The notes under the pieces are model-generated. The model did not search any database and had not been told where the DNA came from. It saw only the letters and a program-made list of their open reading frames with translations. Both the position numbers and the translations under genes were made by a program. Shown here piece after piece: positions 23,455-31,887 of a DNA stretch of 64,000 nucleotides; position 1 is the first letter of the stretch; every line of letters begins with the position of its first letter. This DNA comes from JAYEHL01 sp041653935 (GTDB lineage Bacteria > Chloroflexota > Dehalococcoidia > E44-bin15): NCBI GenBank assembly GCA_041653935.1, contig JBAZEO010000001.1:558001-622000 (forward strand), written 5' to 3'.

Positions 23455-25620
23455 CTATTCCACTTTTTCTAAAGGCGCAAGGCTCAACAGAAGACGCTTG
23501 AGTCCGCCCTCTCCCTTAAATGCGATGGTAAGCTCCTGGTCGTTACCTCTGGGCGCACAGCTGACCACAACGCCTTCACCGAACTTGGCATGCACCACAT
23601 GCTCGCCTGCGCTGAGAGGTGGTTTCTCAATATGCGGTTTCTCAATCTTGGCTTGCCGTTTTGAAGACTTAGTTGCAGTGTTAAGCTTATCCGCATCACC
23701 GCGCGGCGTCGTCCTCAGATGAGAAGGTATATCCATGAGGAAGCGCGAGGGGAGATTAACGGACGTTGCACCCATCGAGCTGCGGCGGAAGGCACGCACC
23801 AGATAAACCTGATGTTTCGCTCGCGTAATGCCGACATAGCACAATCTCCGCTCCTCCTCCATCTGGTCGGGATCATCCAGCGACTTGCGGTGGGGCAGAA
23901 GGCCTTCCTCCAGCCCCAGAATAAATACTATTGGGAACTCCAGCCCCTTGGCAGCGTGCAGCGTTATCATCGTAACCGCATTAACCTTCTCATTATAGCT
24001 GTCGGTATCGGTCACCAGAGCGATGTTTTCCAGAAATGCAGAAAGCCCTTCCTTGGGCGGCATCTCCCGATAATCTTCGGCCACCGTGCGAAGCTCTAAG
24101 ATATTCTCCCACCTGTCCTCGCCATCCGGATTCTCATATAGATAGTCTTTGTATCCTGTGCGATTTATGATCAGGTCGAACAGTTCTACGGTGTTCACCT
24201 CATCGCTGGCCTTCATCATCTCGTTCAGCATTTCGAGGAAGCCGGTAAGCGCACGGGCGGTCCGGCTGTTCAACGATTGCTCGCTCTTGTCATCTGACAC
24301 CATCTGCAACACGGCGTACACCGGCATTGAGCGTTCCCGCGCCATCTGATCAAGCTGATCAGTGGTCTTTGCGCCGATGCCTCGCGTCGGAACGTTTATG
24401 ACTCGCGAGAGGCTGACACTGTCGTACGGATTATGAATCAATCTGAGATAGGCGATGATATCCTTAACCTCACGCCTTTCATAGAAGCGCGTGCCGCCTA
24501 CCAGCTTGTACGGCATCCCATAGCGAATGAACGCCTCTTCAACAGCGCGCGATTGAGCGTTAGTGCGATACATTATAGCGATGTCGCCGGCCTTGTATTT
24601 CTTCTGGCCAACCAGCTTATCGACTTCGCTGACCACAAACTGCGCTTCCTCCTGCTCGTTATAGGCCTCAACAACGACGATGGGAAGGCCTTCCTCGTTC
24701 TCTGTCCATAATCCCTTCTCTTTGCGCTTGCGGTTCACGGAGATCACGCTGTGGGCCACCTCGAGTATCACCTTGGTGGAACGGTAGTTCTGTTCCAGGT
24801 AGACCACCTTCGCATCAGGGTAATCCTTCTCAAAGCTGAGGATATTGCGCAGGTCGGCGGAGCGCCAGGAATATATCGATTGATCCGGGTCGCCGACGAC
24901 GCAGATATTGCGATGCTGTCCGGCCAGTTGCTTGGCCAGCATGTACTGCACCGTATTCGTATCCTGGAACTCATCCACCAGGACGTAGTGATAACGCTTC
25001 TGATATTTCTCCAGCACATCCGGATGCGTTTGAAAAAGCTCGACGACCTTCATTAGCAGGTCATCGAAATCCAGCGCCTTGCTCTCGGCAAGAAGCTCCT
25101 GATAGCGCTGGTAAACCCTGCCGGAGACCTCCTCGAAATAGTTGGACTTAACATAATCTTTGGGCGCGATCATTTTGCTCTTAGACGCCGATATCGTGGA
25201 GAGGAAGATGCGGGGAGGGGAACGCTTGGGATCGATATCCAGTTCCTGCAGGACGCGTTTCACCAGGCTCATCTGGTCATCGTCGTCGTATATTACAAAA
25301 TTGGAATCGATGCCTATGTGCTTGCCGTCGCGCCTGAGTATCTTGGCGCAAATCGCATGGAACGTGCCAACACTTAGCTCTTCAACCGAGCTGCCGAGGA
25401 GTCCGTACAGGCGCTCCTTCATCTCGCGAGCAGCCTTGTTGGTGAAAGTCACCGCCATTATCTGTCGCGGGCGCACGCCCCACACCTTTATAAGATAAGC
25501 AACGCGATGAGCGATAACCCTTGTCTTGCCGCTACCGGGACCTGCGAGTATCAGCAGCGGCCCGTCTATAGCTTCTACGGCCTCACGCTGCGCCGGGTTC
25601 AATCCTTCAAGAATATCCAC
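23455..25620 (-). CDS. pcrA: ATP-dependent DNA helicase PcrA/UvrD
   Basis: A 721-residue superfamily 1A 3'-5' helicase acting in nucleotide-excision repair and replication restart. Motifs: Q-motif LNPAQREAVEA, Walker A AGPGSGKTR (26-34), motif Ia AVTFTNKAAREMKER, Walker B VLVDEFQDTN, motif III VVGDPDQSIYSWRSAD, motif IV EQNYRST, motif V TLHAAKGLEFPIVF, motif VI EEERRLCYVGITRAK. The C-terminal tail ends in GEHVVHAKFGEGVVVS, the Tudor-like segment that in PcrA contacts RNA polymerase. Start GTG at 25620. It stands alone between two multi-hairpin repeats. Confidence 0.95.
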   Translation of the reverse strand: MDILEGLNPAQREAVEAIDGPLLILAGPGSGKTRVIAHRVAYLIKVWGVRPRQIMAVTFTNKAAREMKERLYGLLGSSVEELSVGTFHAICAKILRRDGKHIGIDSNFVIYDDDDQMSLVKRVLQELDIDPKRSPPRIFLSTISASKSKMIAPKDYVKSNYFEEVSGRVYQRYQELLAESKALDFDDLLMKVVELFQTHPDVLEKYQKRYHYVLVDEFQDTNTVQYMLAKQLAGQHRNICVVGDPDQSIYSWRSADLRNILSFEKDYPDAKVVYLEQNYRSTKVILEVAHSVISVNRKRKEKGLWTENEEGLPIVVVEAYNEQEEAQFVVSEVDKLVGQKKYKAGDIAIMYRTNAQSRAVEEAFIRYGMPYKLVGGTRFYERREVKDIIAYLRLIHNPYDSVSLSRVINVPTRGIGAKTTDQLDQMARERSMPVYAVLQMVSDDKSEQSLNSRTARALTGFLEMLNEMMKASDEVNTVELFDLIINRTGYKDYLYENPDGEDRWENILELRTVAEDYREMPPKEGLSAFLENIALVTDTDSYNEKVNAVTMITLHAAKGLEFPIVFILGLEEGLLPHRKSLDDPDQMEEERRLCYVGITRAKHQVYLVRAFRRSSMGATSVNLPSRFLMDIPSHLRTTPRGDADKLNTATKSSKRQAKIEKPHIEKPPLSAGEHVVHAKFGEGVVVSCAPRGNDQELTIAFKGEGGLKRLLLSLAPLEKVE

Positions 25621-25802
25621 CTTTAGATTATAGCATCACGAACGCTAAGTAGATAGGATAATTCAGCCTCCACCATCAAATCGCCGCCGACTCAAAAAAG
25701 CATGGCGAGATCGAAACACGCAACTTGTAAGCATCTGGCCTCTGCGCTGAGCAAAATAATAACGAGATTCTTCACTACGTTCAGAATGACAATGTAGAAA
25801 AG

Positions 25803-25932
25803 AGGTGCAGGAGACTCATCTCCTGCCGGGGGTTTGGGGGACACCCCCAACTTCTATGTCCCCCAACGTATGGGGGACTAACAGGAGGTTCGGTTATTAT
25901 ATCCCCCTTTCAAAGGGGGATAGCAGAGGGTT
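25803..25932. repeat. Multi-hairpin intergenic repeat, copy 3
   Basis: Nearly identical to copy 1: GCAGGAGA-CTCA-TCTCCTGC, GTTTGGGGG-ACA-CCCCCAA, GTCCCCCA-ACGTA-TGGGGGAC and CCCCCTTTCAAAGGGGG. It is preceded by 'GAGATTCTTCACTACGTTCAGAATGAC', which looks like a separate degenerate repeat. It fills most of the 400-bp spacer 25621-26021 between pcrA and the universal stress gene. Confidence 0.85.
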
Positions 25933-25964
25933 GACCCTAACCCCCTTGTTTTCTTCAGGCAATG

Positions 25965-25993
25965 TTGATACATTAGGTTAATCTTATTAGAAG
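25965..25993 (+). promoter_or_regulatory. Sigma-70-type promoter for the universal stress gene
   Basis: TTGATA (25965-25970), a 17-bp spacer and TAGAAG (25988-25993). The -35 matches 5/6 and the -10 4/6. It leaves a ~20-base leader with AAGGAG before ATG 26022. Confidence 0.5.
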
Positions 25994-26021
25994 CTCAGTA
26001 CAAGCATGAAAGGAGAACCAT

Positions 26022-26483
26022 ATGTTTAGAAAGATTCTCGTATGCTTAGACGGTTCCAAGCTATCCGAACAGATACTGCAATACGCGTCGGAGGAGGCTC
26101 TGCACGGCGAAGGGAAGGAACTAGTGCTTCTGCGCGCAGTGTCGTTATCACACAGCACAACCATTGCAGTACCCGGCGTCATATCCAGCATTCCGCCATC
26201 ACCCCCGGGGTCGCAACAGCTGGCCGCAGAGGAAACCGAGGCTAGAGAATACCTGGAGGACAAGGCAAAATCCCTCAAAAAGATAGGGGTGGAAACACAA
26301 TGTGTGGTGCTGGTAGGCAATGCGGGCGAGGAAATATTGAACTATGCCAACAAAAACAAGGTCGACCTTATTGCCATAGCCACACACGGCCGCAGCGGCA
26401 TAAAACGGATGTTATTCGGCAGCGTGACGGAATACGTTGTTAAGAATTCAAAGACTCCCATCCTGCTGATAAAACCCAAATAG
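26022..26483 (+). CDS. Universal stress protein, UspA family
   Basis: 153 residues, one Usp domain. It has ILVCLDGSKLSEQIL at the N-terminus and the ATP-binding signature G-x2-G-x9-G-S/T at the C-terminus (HGRSGIKRMLFGSVTEYV), followed by PILLIKP, so it is probably an ATP-binding Usp. An insertion near residues 50-70 (PGVISSIPPSPPGSQQ) is Pro-rich, as in other anaerobe Usp proteins. AAGGAG precedes the ATG. The next two small genes follow in the same direction. Confidence 0.92.
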   Translation: MFRKILVCLDGSKLSEQILQYASEEALHGEGKELVLLRAVSLSHSTTIAVPGVISSIPPSPPGSQQLAAEETEAREYLEDKAKSLKKIGVETQCVVLVGNAGEEILNYANKNKVDLIAIATHGRSGIKRMLFGSVTEYVVKNSKTPILLIKPK

Positions 26484-26531
26484 ATGTATTCGAGAGTGTC
26501 CCACATCTTTCTTACCGAGAGGTGATATATC

Positions 26532-26765
26532 ATGAGTTGTACTGTTTGCGGCAATACCGGGAAATGTTCTTCCTGCAGCGGCACGGGTAAAATAAAATGC
26601 CATGTATGCAAGGGAAGAGGCGTAATGCAGACTTCCCATGACCCCCGCGGCGACATGGGGCCCAAGCAATGCAATTCGTGTCACGGCAGCCGTACCGTCA
26701 AATGCTCAATGTGCAAGGGGCTGGGCTGGTGTCCGGCCTGCAACGGGCGGGGTTCATCCAGATAG
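26532..26765 (+). CDS. DnaJ-type zinc-finger protein
   Basis: 77 residues consisting almost only of CxxCxGxG-like units: CTVCGNTG, CSSCSGTG, CHVCKGRG, CNSCHGS, CSMCKGLG and CPACNGRG. Six units are present instead of the four found in DnaJ, and there is no J domain. Zinc binding is confident; a role in protein folding, membrane-protein handling or RNA binding is not determined. GAGAGGTGATATATC before the ATG gives a clear ribosome site. It ends 5 bp before the membrane-protein gene and probably pairs with it. Confidence 0.85.
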   Translation: MSCTVCGNTGKCSSCSGTGKIKCHVCKGRGVMQTSHDPRGDMGPKQCNSCHGSRTVKCSMCKGLGWCPACNGRGSSR

Positions 26766-26770
26766 AAGAT

Positions 26771-27079
26771 ATGGAATCGGACAGAGAACCTCAGATCGAC
26801 AACGATAAGGCTCTTGTCCCAGCTAACGATATAAGCCTGTCAAGACGAAGCATCGAGGTCACCAGAACCTATATCAATCGGGGACACGATGTCACCCGCT
26901 CCCTGTGGGTTAACATCAGCCCCAGAAACCCTCTCCTCAAAGCTATTGTAGCGGTGCCCGCAGCCGCCGTAATGCTGAGCATGGTGATTCTGATGATGCT
27001 AATAGCGGGTTTCACACTGCTTGCCGTAGCCCTTATGCTGGCATCATCCGGCAAGATGCGTAAGGAAATTACCCGATAA
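26771..27079 (+). CDS. Small membrane protein
   Basis: 102 residues from the ATG at 26771, five bases after the zinc-finger stop. An in-frame opening reaches back to 26669, but that part is the zinc-finger gene read in another frame. Residues ~60-95 form one or two hydrophobic helices (LLKAIVAVPAAAVMLSMVILMMLIAGFTLLAVALMLA). The N-terminal 55 residues are soluble and charged. The likely partner of the 77-residue zinc protein; function unknown. Confidence 0.65.
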   Translation: MESDREPQIDNDKALVPANDISLSRRSIEVTRTYINRGHDVTRSLWVNISPRNPLLKAIVAVPAAAVMLSMVILMMLIAGFTLLAVALMLASSGKMRKEITR

Positions 27080-27201
27080 GTTAGATAGTGATTCATATGG
27101 CGACATCTTAACTATACCTGACTGCCTTGACTATGAACGTGGTGCAGAGCATATTATGCCCGATGCAGCAGATATTAAAGTCCAAACAGGATTAATAAAC
27201 G

Positions 27202-27387
27202 ATGATCAATATTGATAATATAATAAAAGAATTCGTCGAGAAGAAATGGCCCAGGAAAGTAGTTCAAATCCCACGTATCTGGTTAACTTCCGTCGGCATG
27301 GTTTATTCTATGAGCTGGTATTTTGGGTTCCAGATTTCTAGAGATGAGGGTGAGGTTTTAGGTTATTGGATAAAGGACAAGACCTAG
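27202..27387 (+). CDS. Small hypothetical protein
   Basis: 61 residues, Trp/Tyr-rich in the centre (WLTSVGMVYSMSWYFGFQ). No Shine-Dalgarno sequence stands out before the ATG; TTGACT and CATATT at about 27131-27159 could be a weak promoter. It is unlike any family I recognise. It may be a small real gene or a chance frame. Confidence 0.35.
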   Translation: MINIDNIIKEFVEKKWPRKVVQIPRIWLTSVGMVYSMSWYFGFQISRDEGEVLGYWIKDKT

Positions 27388-27418
27388 AGAATATCTATAC
27401 TGTACGAAACCACATCGT

Positions 27419-27529
27419 TTAGAGACCCTTCACCATATTGGCAAAGTTGAAGAACGCCACGACGAGCAACAAGTTGACTAAGGCGTACCCCCAAGCTCTT
27501 CCAAAGATGCATAATAGGCGTAGTCTCAT
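27419..27529 (-). CDS. Possible 36-residue membrane peptide
   Basis: Minus-strand ATG at 27529 to TAA at 27419. It has a basic start (MRLRLLCIFGR) followed by one hydrophobic helix (YALVNLLLVVAFFNFANMV) and a Lys. The plan (R-rich N-term, single helix) resembles small membrane or leader peptides. No ribosome site precedes it. On the minus strand TTGTCA and TGTAAA, 17 bp apart, would start transcription within a few bases of the ATG. Tentative. Confidence 0.3.
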   Translation of the reverse strand: MRLRLLCIFGRAWGYALVNLLLVVAFFNFANMVKGL

Positions 27530-27557
27530 TGTATTTTTACAATATGACTAAAAAACA

Positions 27558-27586
27558 TTGACAAAAGGACGATGCGGGTGTATATA
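27558..27586 (+). promoter_or_regulatory. Promoter for the HD-GYP response-regulator gene, with adjacent inverted repeat
   Basis: A consensus TTGACA (27558-27563), a 17-bp spacer and TATATA (27581-27586). Just upstream, ATTGTA-TTTT-TACAAT (27528-27543) is a perfect inverted repeat placed between this promoter and the minus-strand small frame. It could be an operator for divergent genes. Confidence 0.6.
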
Positions 27587-27634
27587 GTGATAATCTTCGG
27601 TAAAGTATTGTTTTAATATAAACATAAATCCCAT

Positions 27635-28714
27635 ATGGCTACAGCTGTTAACGATCAATCTACAATTCTGCTTGTAGATGATGAAATAAGAAATGTAGAG
27701 ATATTGAAGTCATATCTTGAGCCGGTTGGCTATAAAGTGTTGTCTGTAGCAAGCGGCGAAAAAGCAATAAAGTGCGCTTTTGAAAATTATATAGACCTCA
27801 TCCTCCTCGACGTCATGATGCCGGGAATGGATGGCTTTGAGACAACAAGACGTCTAAAATCCAGCGAAAACACGAGTTTCATACCGATAATCCTGGTCAC
27901 TGTATTATCGGAGAAAAAAGAAAGGGTAAAAGGAATAGAATCAGGGTGCGATGATTTTCTAAACAAGCCCGTTGACAAATTAGAACTACTAGCCAGGGTT
28001 AAATCCCTGATTAAAGTAAAAGCATATAACGAATACCTGAGAAATTATAAACACGAACTGGAGAGCGAAGTAGCAAAGCGCACCAAAGAATTGAAAAAGG
28101 CTTTGCTCATGATCGAGGAATCCTCATTAGAAACAATTTACAGGCTATCCATGGCAGCCGAATACAAAGATACAGATACAGGTGCACATATCTTCAGGAT
28201 AAGCCATTCTGCAGCAGCTATCGCACGGAAATTTGGCCTTGATAAAGATACCACCAAGTCAATACTATATGCTGCACCAATGCACGATATAGGGAAAATT
28301 GGCATTCCGGATTCCATTTTGCTTAAACCAGGGAAACTCGATTCAGAAGAATGGGAGGTTATGAAACGACACGCGGTCATCGGTGCGAACATTCTTAAAG
28401 GCTCAAAGCAGAATCTCATCAATGTGGCAGAAGTCATCGCCCGGACTCACCATGAGAAATGGGACGGCACCGGATATCCCAAAGGTCTCAAGGGTGAAGC
28501 TATACCGCTACCCGGTCGCATTGTAGCAGTTGCCGATGTATTCGACGCGCTTATATCGAAGCGGCCATACAAAGAACCCTATCCCCCTGATAGATCATTC
28601 GGGATTATAGAAAACAGCAAGGGCGCACACTTTGATCCAAACGTTGTCGACGCTTTTCTGAATATAAAACGGGAAATCTTATCGATTGTAGAAAAGTATA
28701 AGGACTATCCGTAG
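27635..28714 (+). CDS. Response regulator with HD-GYP c-di-GMP phosphodiesterase domain
   Basis: 359 residues. Receiver domain 10-125: VDDE at the acidic pocket, phosphoacceptor Asp59 in LLLDVMMPGMDG, and Lys111 in NKP. A short coiled coil (135-160) leads to an HD-GYP domain with H217-D218 in MHDIGKIGIPD, THHEKWDGTGYP (GYP at 280-282) and ADVFDAL. HD-GYP domains hydrolyse cyclic di-GMP to GMP using a metal centre, and all visible metal-ligand motifs are intact, so the enzyme should be active. The histidine kinase and CheY-like receiver genes that follow on the same strand are probable partners. Confidence 0.93.
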   Translation: MATAVNDQSTILLVDDEIRNVEILKSYLEPVGYKVLSVASGEKAIKCAFENYIDLILLDVMMPGMDGFETTRRLKSSENTSFIPIILVTVLSEKKERVKGIESGCDDFLNKPVDKLELLARVKSLIKVKAYNEYLRNYKHELESEVAKRTKELKKALLMIEESSLETIYRLSMAAEYKDTDTGAHIFRISHSAAAIARKFGLDKDTTKSILYAAPMHDIGKIGIPDSILLKPGKLDSEEWEVMKRHAVIGANILKGSKQNLINVAEVIARTHHEKWDGTGYPKGLKGEAIPLPGRIVAVADVFDALISKRPYKEPYPPDRSFGIIENSKGAHFDPNVVDAFLNIKREILSIVEKYKDYP

Positions 28715-28788
28715 TCCCCTTTTATTAAGAAAGGTAACAGTCGAAATCCTTATATATCCCTTAATTATATGACTATGAGGTAATTGAC

Positions 28789-30432
28789 ATGAGGAAGGAT
28801 AAAAATACATCGGGAAATCAGCCAGATATTGCCAAGCACAAGCATACTGAGCAGGCGCTGCGCGAAAGTGAGCAAAAGCTACGATTAATGTTTGAATCAA
28901 TCAAGGACGGCATCTTCGTTGTTGGCCTTGATGGCAATGTTCTAGAAGTCAACGAAGGCGTAGCGAAAATGACCGGTTATAGTCAGGAGCAAATTATCGG
29001 ACAGAACGGCCTTGATTATATGTTTCCTGGATTCAATGGTGACGCAATAGGAATGCTACAAAAAATGATTAAACGTGGAGGAATGCTAAAGACAGTAGAG
29101 CTTACAATGAACACTGCCTCCGGTCAAGTCATTCAAGTCGAAGCAAATTCCTCAGTCCTCCGTGACGATTCTGGGAATGCTATAGGCCTGATAGGTATAG
29201 TACGTGATATTACCGAGCGGAAGAGACTCGAACAGAAATACCAAGACTTGGTGGAAAATTTAAGTGATATCGTATTTTATATTGATGCGGAGGGATTTAT
29301 TACTTATATAAGCCCAGTAGTTGAGCCATTTGCTGGGTATAGTGCATCCGAGCTCTTGAATACCAATTTCACAAACTACGTTTACTCGGAAGATATACCC
29401 CTAATCGTGGATAGTTTTAAAGAAGTACTATGTGGAATATATGTAGACGACGAGTTTCGATGGAATATGAAGGATGGGACAGTCCTATGGATGCGTACCA
29501 CAGCGAGGCCGATCTTTGAAGACAACAAAGTAATAGGTGCCATCGGAGTATTATCCGACATCACAGAGCGCAAAGATGCAGAGCAGGCTCTCGCAGAATA
29601 CCGCAATAATCTAGAAAGTCTTGTAGCAGAGCGGACTAAAGAGCTTAATAGGGCTAAAATCGTCGCAGAAAAAGCCAGCAGGGCAAAATCAGATTTCCTA
29701 GCCAATATGAGCCATGAGATCAGAACACCTCTCAGTTCTATCATAGGTTTCTCTGAATTGTTATATGATGAGGTAAAAGGGCCCGTAAACGATGAACAAA
29801 AGAAATTTCTCAATTACATTACAACGAGTGGACAGCATTTACTATCATTAATCAACGATATCCTTGACCTTTCAAAAGTAGAGGCAGGGAAAATGGAATT
29901 ATCACCGACTACCTTCTCGATATCCGATTTATTGAAAGCCAGCTTCTCGTTTGTAGCAGAAGCAGCCCTCAAACATAATATCCGTTTGATCTCGGAGATA
30001 TCTGACAGCGTTACTATTATCAGAGCGGATGAGCGCAAAGTTAAACAGGTGGTTTATAACTTGCTTTCTAATGCGGTCAAGTTCACCCCAGATGGAGGTT
30101 CTATAAGTCTAATAGCTGATATCGTTGCCCCGGAATCTCCTGCTATTCCGACCAAGATCCGCAAAGGATTATCGTATGTAGAGCATATTCTAGTAATGGT
30201 CAGGGACACAGGCATAGGCATAGCCAAGAAAGATAAAGGAATAATCTTCACAGAGTTTTCTCAAATAGAAAACCCTTATACCAAAGAATACCAGGGTACA
30301 GGACTAGGATTGGCCTTGTCTAAGAAAATTATCGAGTTACACGGTGGCAAAATCTGGTTTAAATCAGAAGGGAGAGGAAAGGGCTGTATCTTTAGTTTTG
30401 TATTACCGGTTAAACCGGTCAAAATGCTGTGA
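28789..30432 (+). CDS. PAS-PAS sensor histidine kinase
   Basis: 547 residues, soluble. PAS domains at ~25-145 (LRLMFESIKDGIFVVGLDGN, DITERKRLE) and ~150-268 (second DITERKDAE); coiled linker 268-298; HisKA with phosphoacceptor His309 in FLANMSHEIRTPLSSIIGFSELL; HATPase with NLLSNAVKFTPDGG, VRDTGIGIAKKDKGIIFTEF and GTGLGLALSKKIIELHGG. A full set of N, G1, F and G2 boxes is present, so the kinase should be active. It lacks membrane segments and so senses an internal signal. It is 74 bp after the HD-GYP regulator and 21 bp before the single-domain receiver. Confidence 0.94.
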   Translation: MRKDKNTSGNQPDIAKHKHTEQALRESEQKLRLMFESIKDGIFVVGLDGNVLEVNEGVAKMTGYSQEQIIGQNGLDYMFPGFNGDAIGMLQKMIKRGGMLKTVELTMNTASGQVIQVEANSSVLRDDSGNAIGLIGIVRDITERKRLEQKYQDLVENLSDIVFYIDAEGFITYISPVVEPFAGYSASELLNTNFTNYVYSEDIPLIVDSFKEVLCGIYVDDEFRWNMKDGTVLWMRTTARPIFEDNKVIGAIGVLSDITERKDAEQALAEYRNNLESLVAERTKELNRAKIVAEKASRAKSDFLANMSHEIRTPLSSIIGFSELLYDEVKGPVNDEQKKFLNYITTSGQHLLSLINDILDLSKVEAGKMELSPTTFSISDLLKASFSFVAEAALKHNIRLISEISDSVTIIRADERKVKQVVYNLLSNAVKFTPDGGSISLIADIVAPESPAIPTKIRKGLSYVEHILVMVRDTGIGIAKKDKGIIFTEFSQIENPYTKEYQGTGLGLALSKKIIELHGGKIWFKSEGRGKGCIFSFVLPVKPVKML

Positions 30433-30453
30433 ATGGACTGAGTTATCAGAAAA

Positions 30454-30855
30454 ATGGCTGGAAATAAGAATAAGCAGATTAAGAAAATATTGATAATAGA
30501 GGATGACCCATTGCATCGTGAGTTGGAAAAGTCCTTGTTCGAAGAAGCTGGTTACATTATTAGCGAAGCTGAAAATGCGCAGCAGGGCACTTCAGCTGCA
30601 ATAAAAAACACACCGGATTTAATAATATTGGATTATCAACTTCCAGGCATGACTGGCATTCAAGTTGTAGATGCCCTTAAAGATAATTTGATAACTAGAA
30701 ATATACCGTGTGTTATAGTTACAGCTACGGCAACCGAGGATGAAGTTGAAAAGTTTAAATCCGCTAAAATATGCGGTTATATAACAAAACCAATCGATAC
30801 AAGAACATTTGTAAAAAGACTAATCAAACTCGTAAAAGATGGTAAACAATCGTAA
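30454..30855 (+). CDS. Single-domain response regulator
   Basis: 133 residues, a receiver only. Acidic pocket IIEDD, phosphoacceptor Asp60 in LIILDYQLPGMTG, Thr in VIVTATATEDE, and the conserved Lys in YITKPIDTRTF. No output domain, so it acts by protein contact like CheY/DivK or as a phosphorelay intermediate between the adjacent kinase and another protein. Third gene of the HD-GYP/kinase/receiver set. Confidence 0.9.
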   Translation: MAGNKNKQIKKILIIEDDPLHRELEKSLFEEAGYIISEAENAQQGTSAAIKNTPDLIILDYQLPGMTGIQVVDALKDNLITRNIPCVIVTATATEDEVEKFKSAKICGYITKPIDTRTFVKRLIKLVKDGKQS

Positions 30856-30975
30856 ATCTATGTACCCTAACGATAATAGGGAATTGATAACATACTAAGC
30901 AAGTCAGTTATTAGCAATCTTTCCCCTCATATAGATCAATTTGAGGTACATCATCACCGGAATTATAGTTACCTA

Positions 30976-31887
30976 TTATTCCGGCTTGTAGATCAAATAT
31001 GGTTTGGCCACGGTGATGACCGTCTTCTCGTCGGATATGGCTTTGCGCATGTGCTTAGGCAGCGCGAAGAGCCGCTGGTATGAGACGCCGTCAAAGGAAC
31101 GCAGCGGGCGGCTGATACGGGACTTGATGAGGCCATCGATTTTGGAAGCGGCGACAGGCTTGACGTCGATAGAGGCGAAGGCGAAGCCCCAGGTGCCACC
31201 GTAGCTGGGGATGAAAGCGTCGTACGGGCGCACGATGGGGAAGACCTGCTTGAGGGTGTTAATCATGGCGGTGAAGCACAGATGGTTGCCCCAGGCGCTG
31301 GCGCCGGACTGAAGAGAAACCGTGCCGCCCTTGGCTAATCGACTTTTAACCATCTCATAGAACTCGACGGTCGATAATTTATATGCCGGACCGGCGTCTA
31401 TCGGCTCAGGGAGATCGAGTACGATGACGTCGAATTTTTCTCTGGTGTTTTCGATATACTTCCACGCATCGTCATGTATCAATTCAAGGCGTTTGTCATC
31501 GAACGAGCCCTGATGATAGGAAGGCAGCAGCTTGCGGCACATTTTCACGACCTCGCCATCGAGGTCCACCATGACCACCTTTTTCACCGACTTGTGCGCC
31601 AGCACCTCCCGCGTTGTCGCGCCTTCGCCGCCGCCGGCGATGAGCACCTTCTTCGGATCGGCGTTGGCCAGCATGGGGACATGCACCAGGGATTCGTGAT
31701 AGATGAACTCGTCGAGCTCGCTGGACTGTATCTTGCCATCGAGGATGAGACAGCGGCCGAGCCCGGACATTTCTACGAATTGCACAGCCTGATATTCAGT
31801 CTTGCCGGTGTAGAGCACCTTATCGATGCGGTACTGCTGGATCATGCCGGGGGTGATTTGATCGGAGAACCACTGATTCTTATTCAT
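30976..31887 (-). CDS. speE: Spermidine synthase
   Basis: Transfers aminopropyl from decarboxylated SAM to putrescine. The ATG at 31887 is favoured over an upstream TTG at 31896. The 303 residues show YQAVQFVEMSGLGRCLILDGKIQSSELDEFIYHESLVHVP, the dcSAM site VLIAGGGEGATTREVL, VVMVDLDGEVV, the catalytic Asp in VIVLDLPEPID and 'QSGASAW'. Bacterial SpeE is ~280-310 residues. The start overlaps the speD stop by 8 bp (ATGAATAA), so the two genes are translationally coupled. Confidence 0.94.
   Translation of the reverse strand: MNKNQWFSDQITPGMIQQYRIDKVLYTGKTEYQAVQFVEMSGLGRCLILDGKIQSSELDEFIYHESLVHVPMLANADPKKVLIAGGGEGATTREVLAHKSVKKVVMVDLDGEVVKMCRKLLPSYHQGSFDDKRLELIHDDAWKYIENTREKFDVIVLDLPEPIDAGPAYKLSTVEFYEMVKSRLAKGGTVSLQSGASAWGNHLCFTAMINTLKQVFPIVRPYDAFIPSYGGTWGFAFASIDVKPVAASKIDGLIKSRISRPLRSFDGVSYQRLFALPKHMRKAISDEKTVITVAKPYLIYKPE

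Noticed and set aside
30957..30984. Hairpin CCGGAAT/ATTCCGG at the 3' end of speE as a terminator
   Set aside because: It includes the last codons and stop of speE and has no following T-run.
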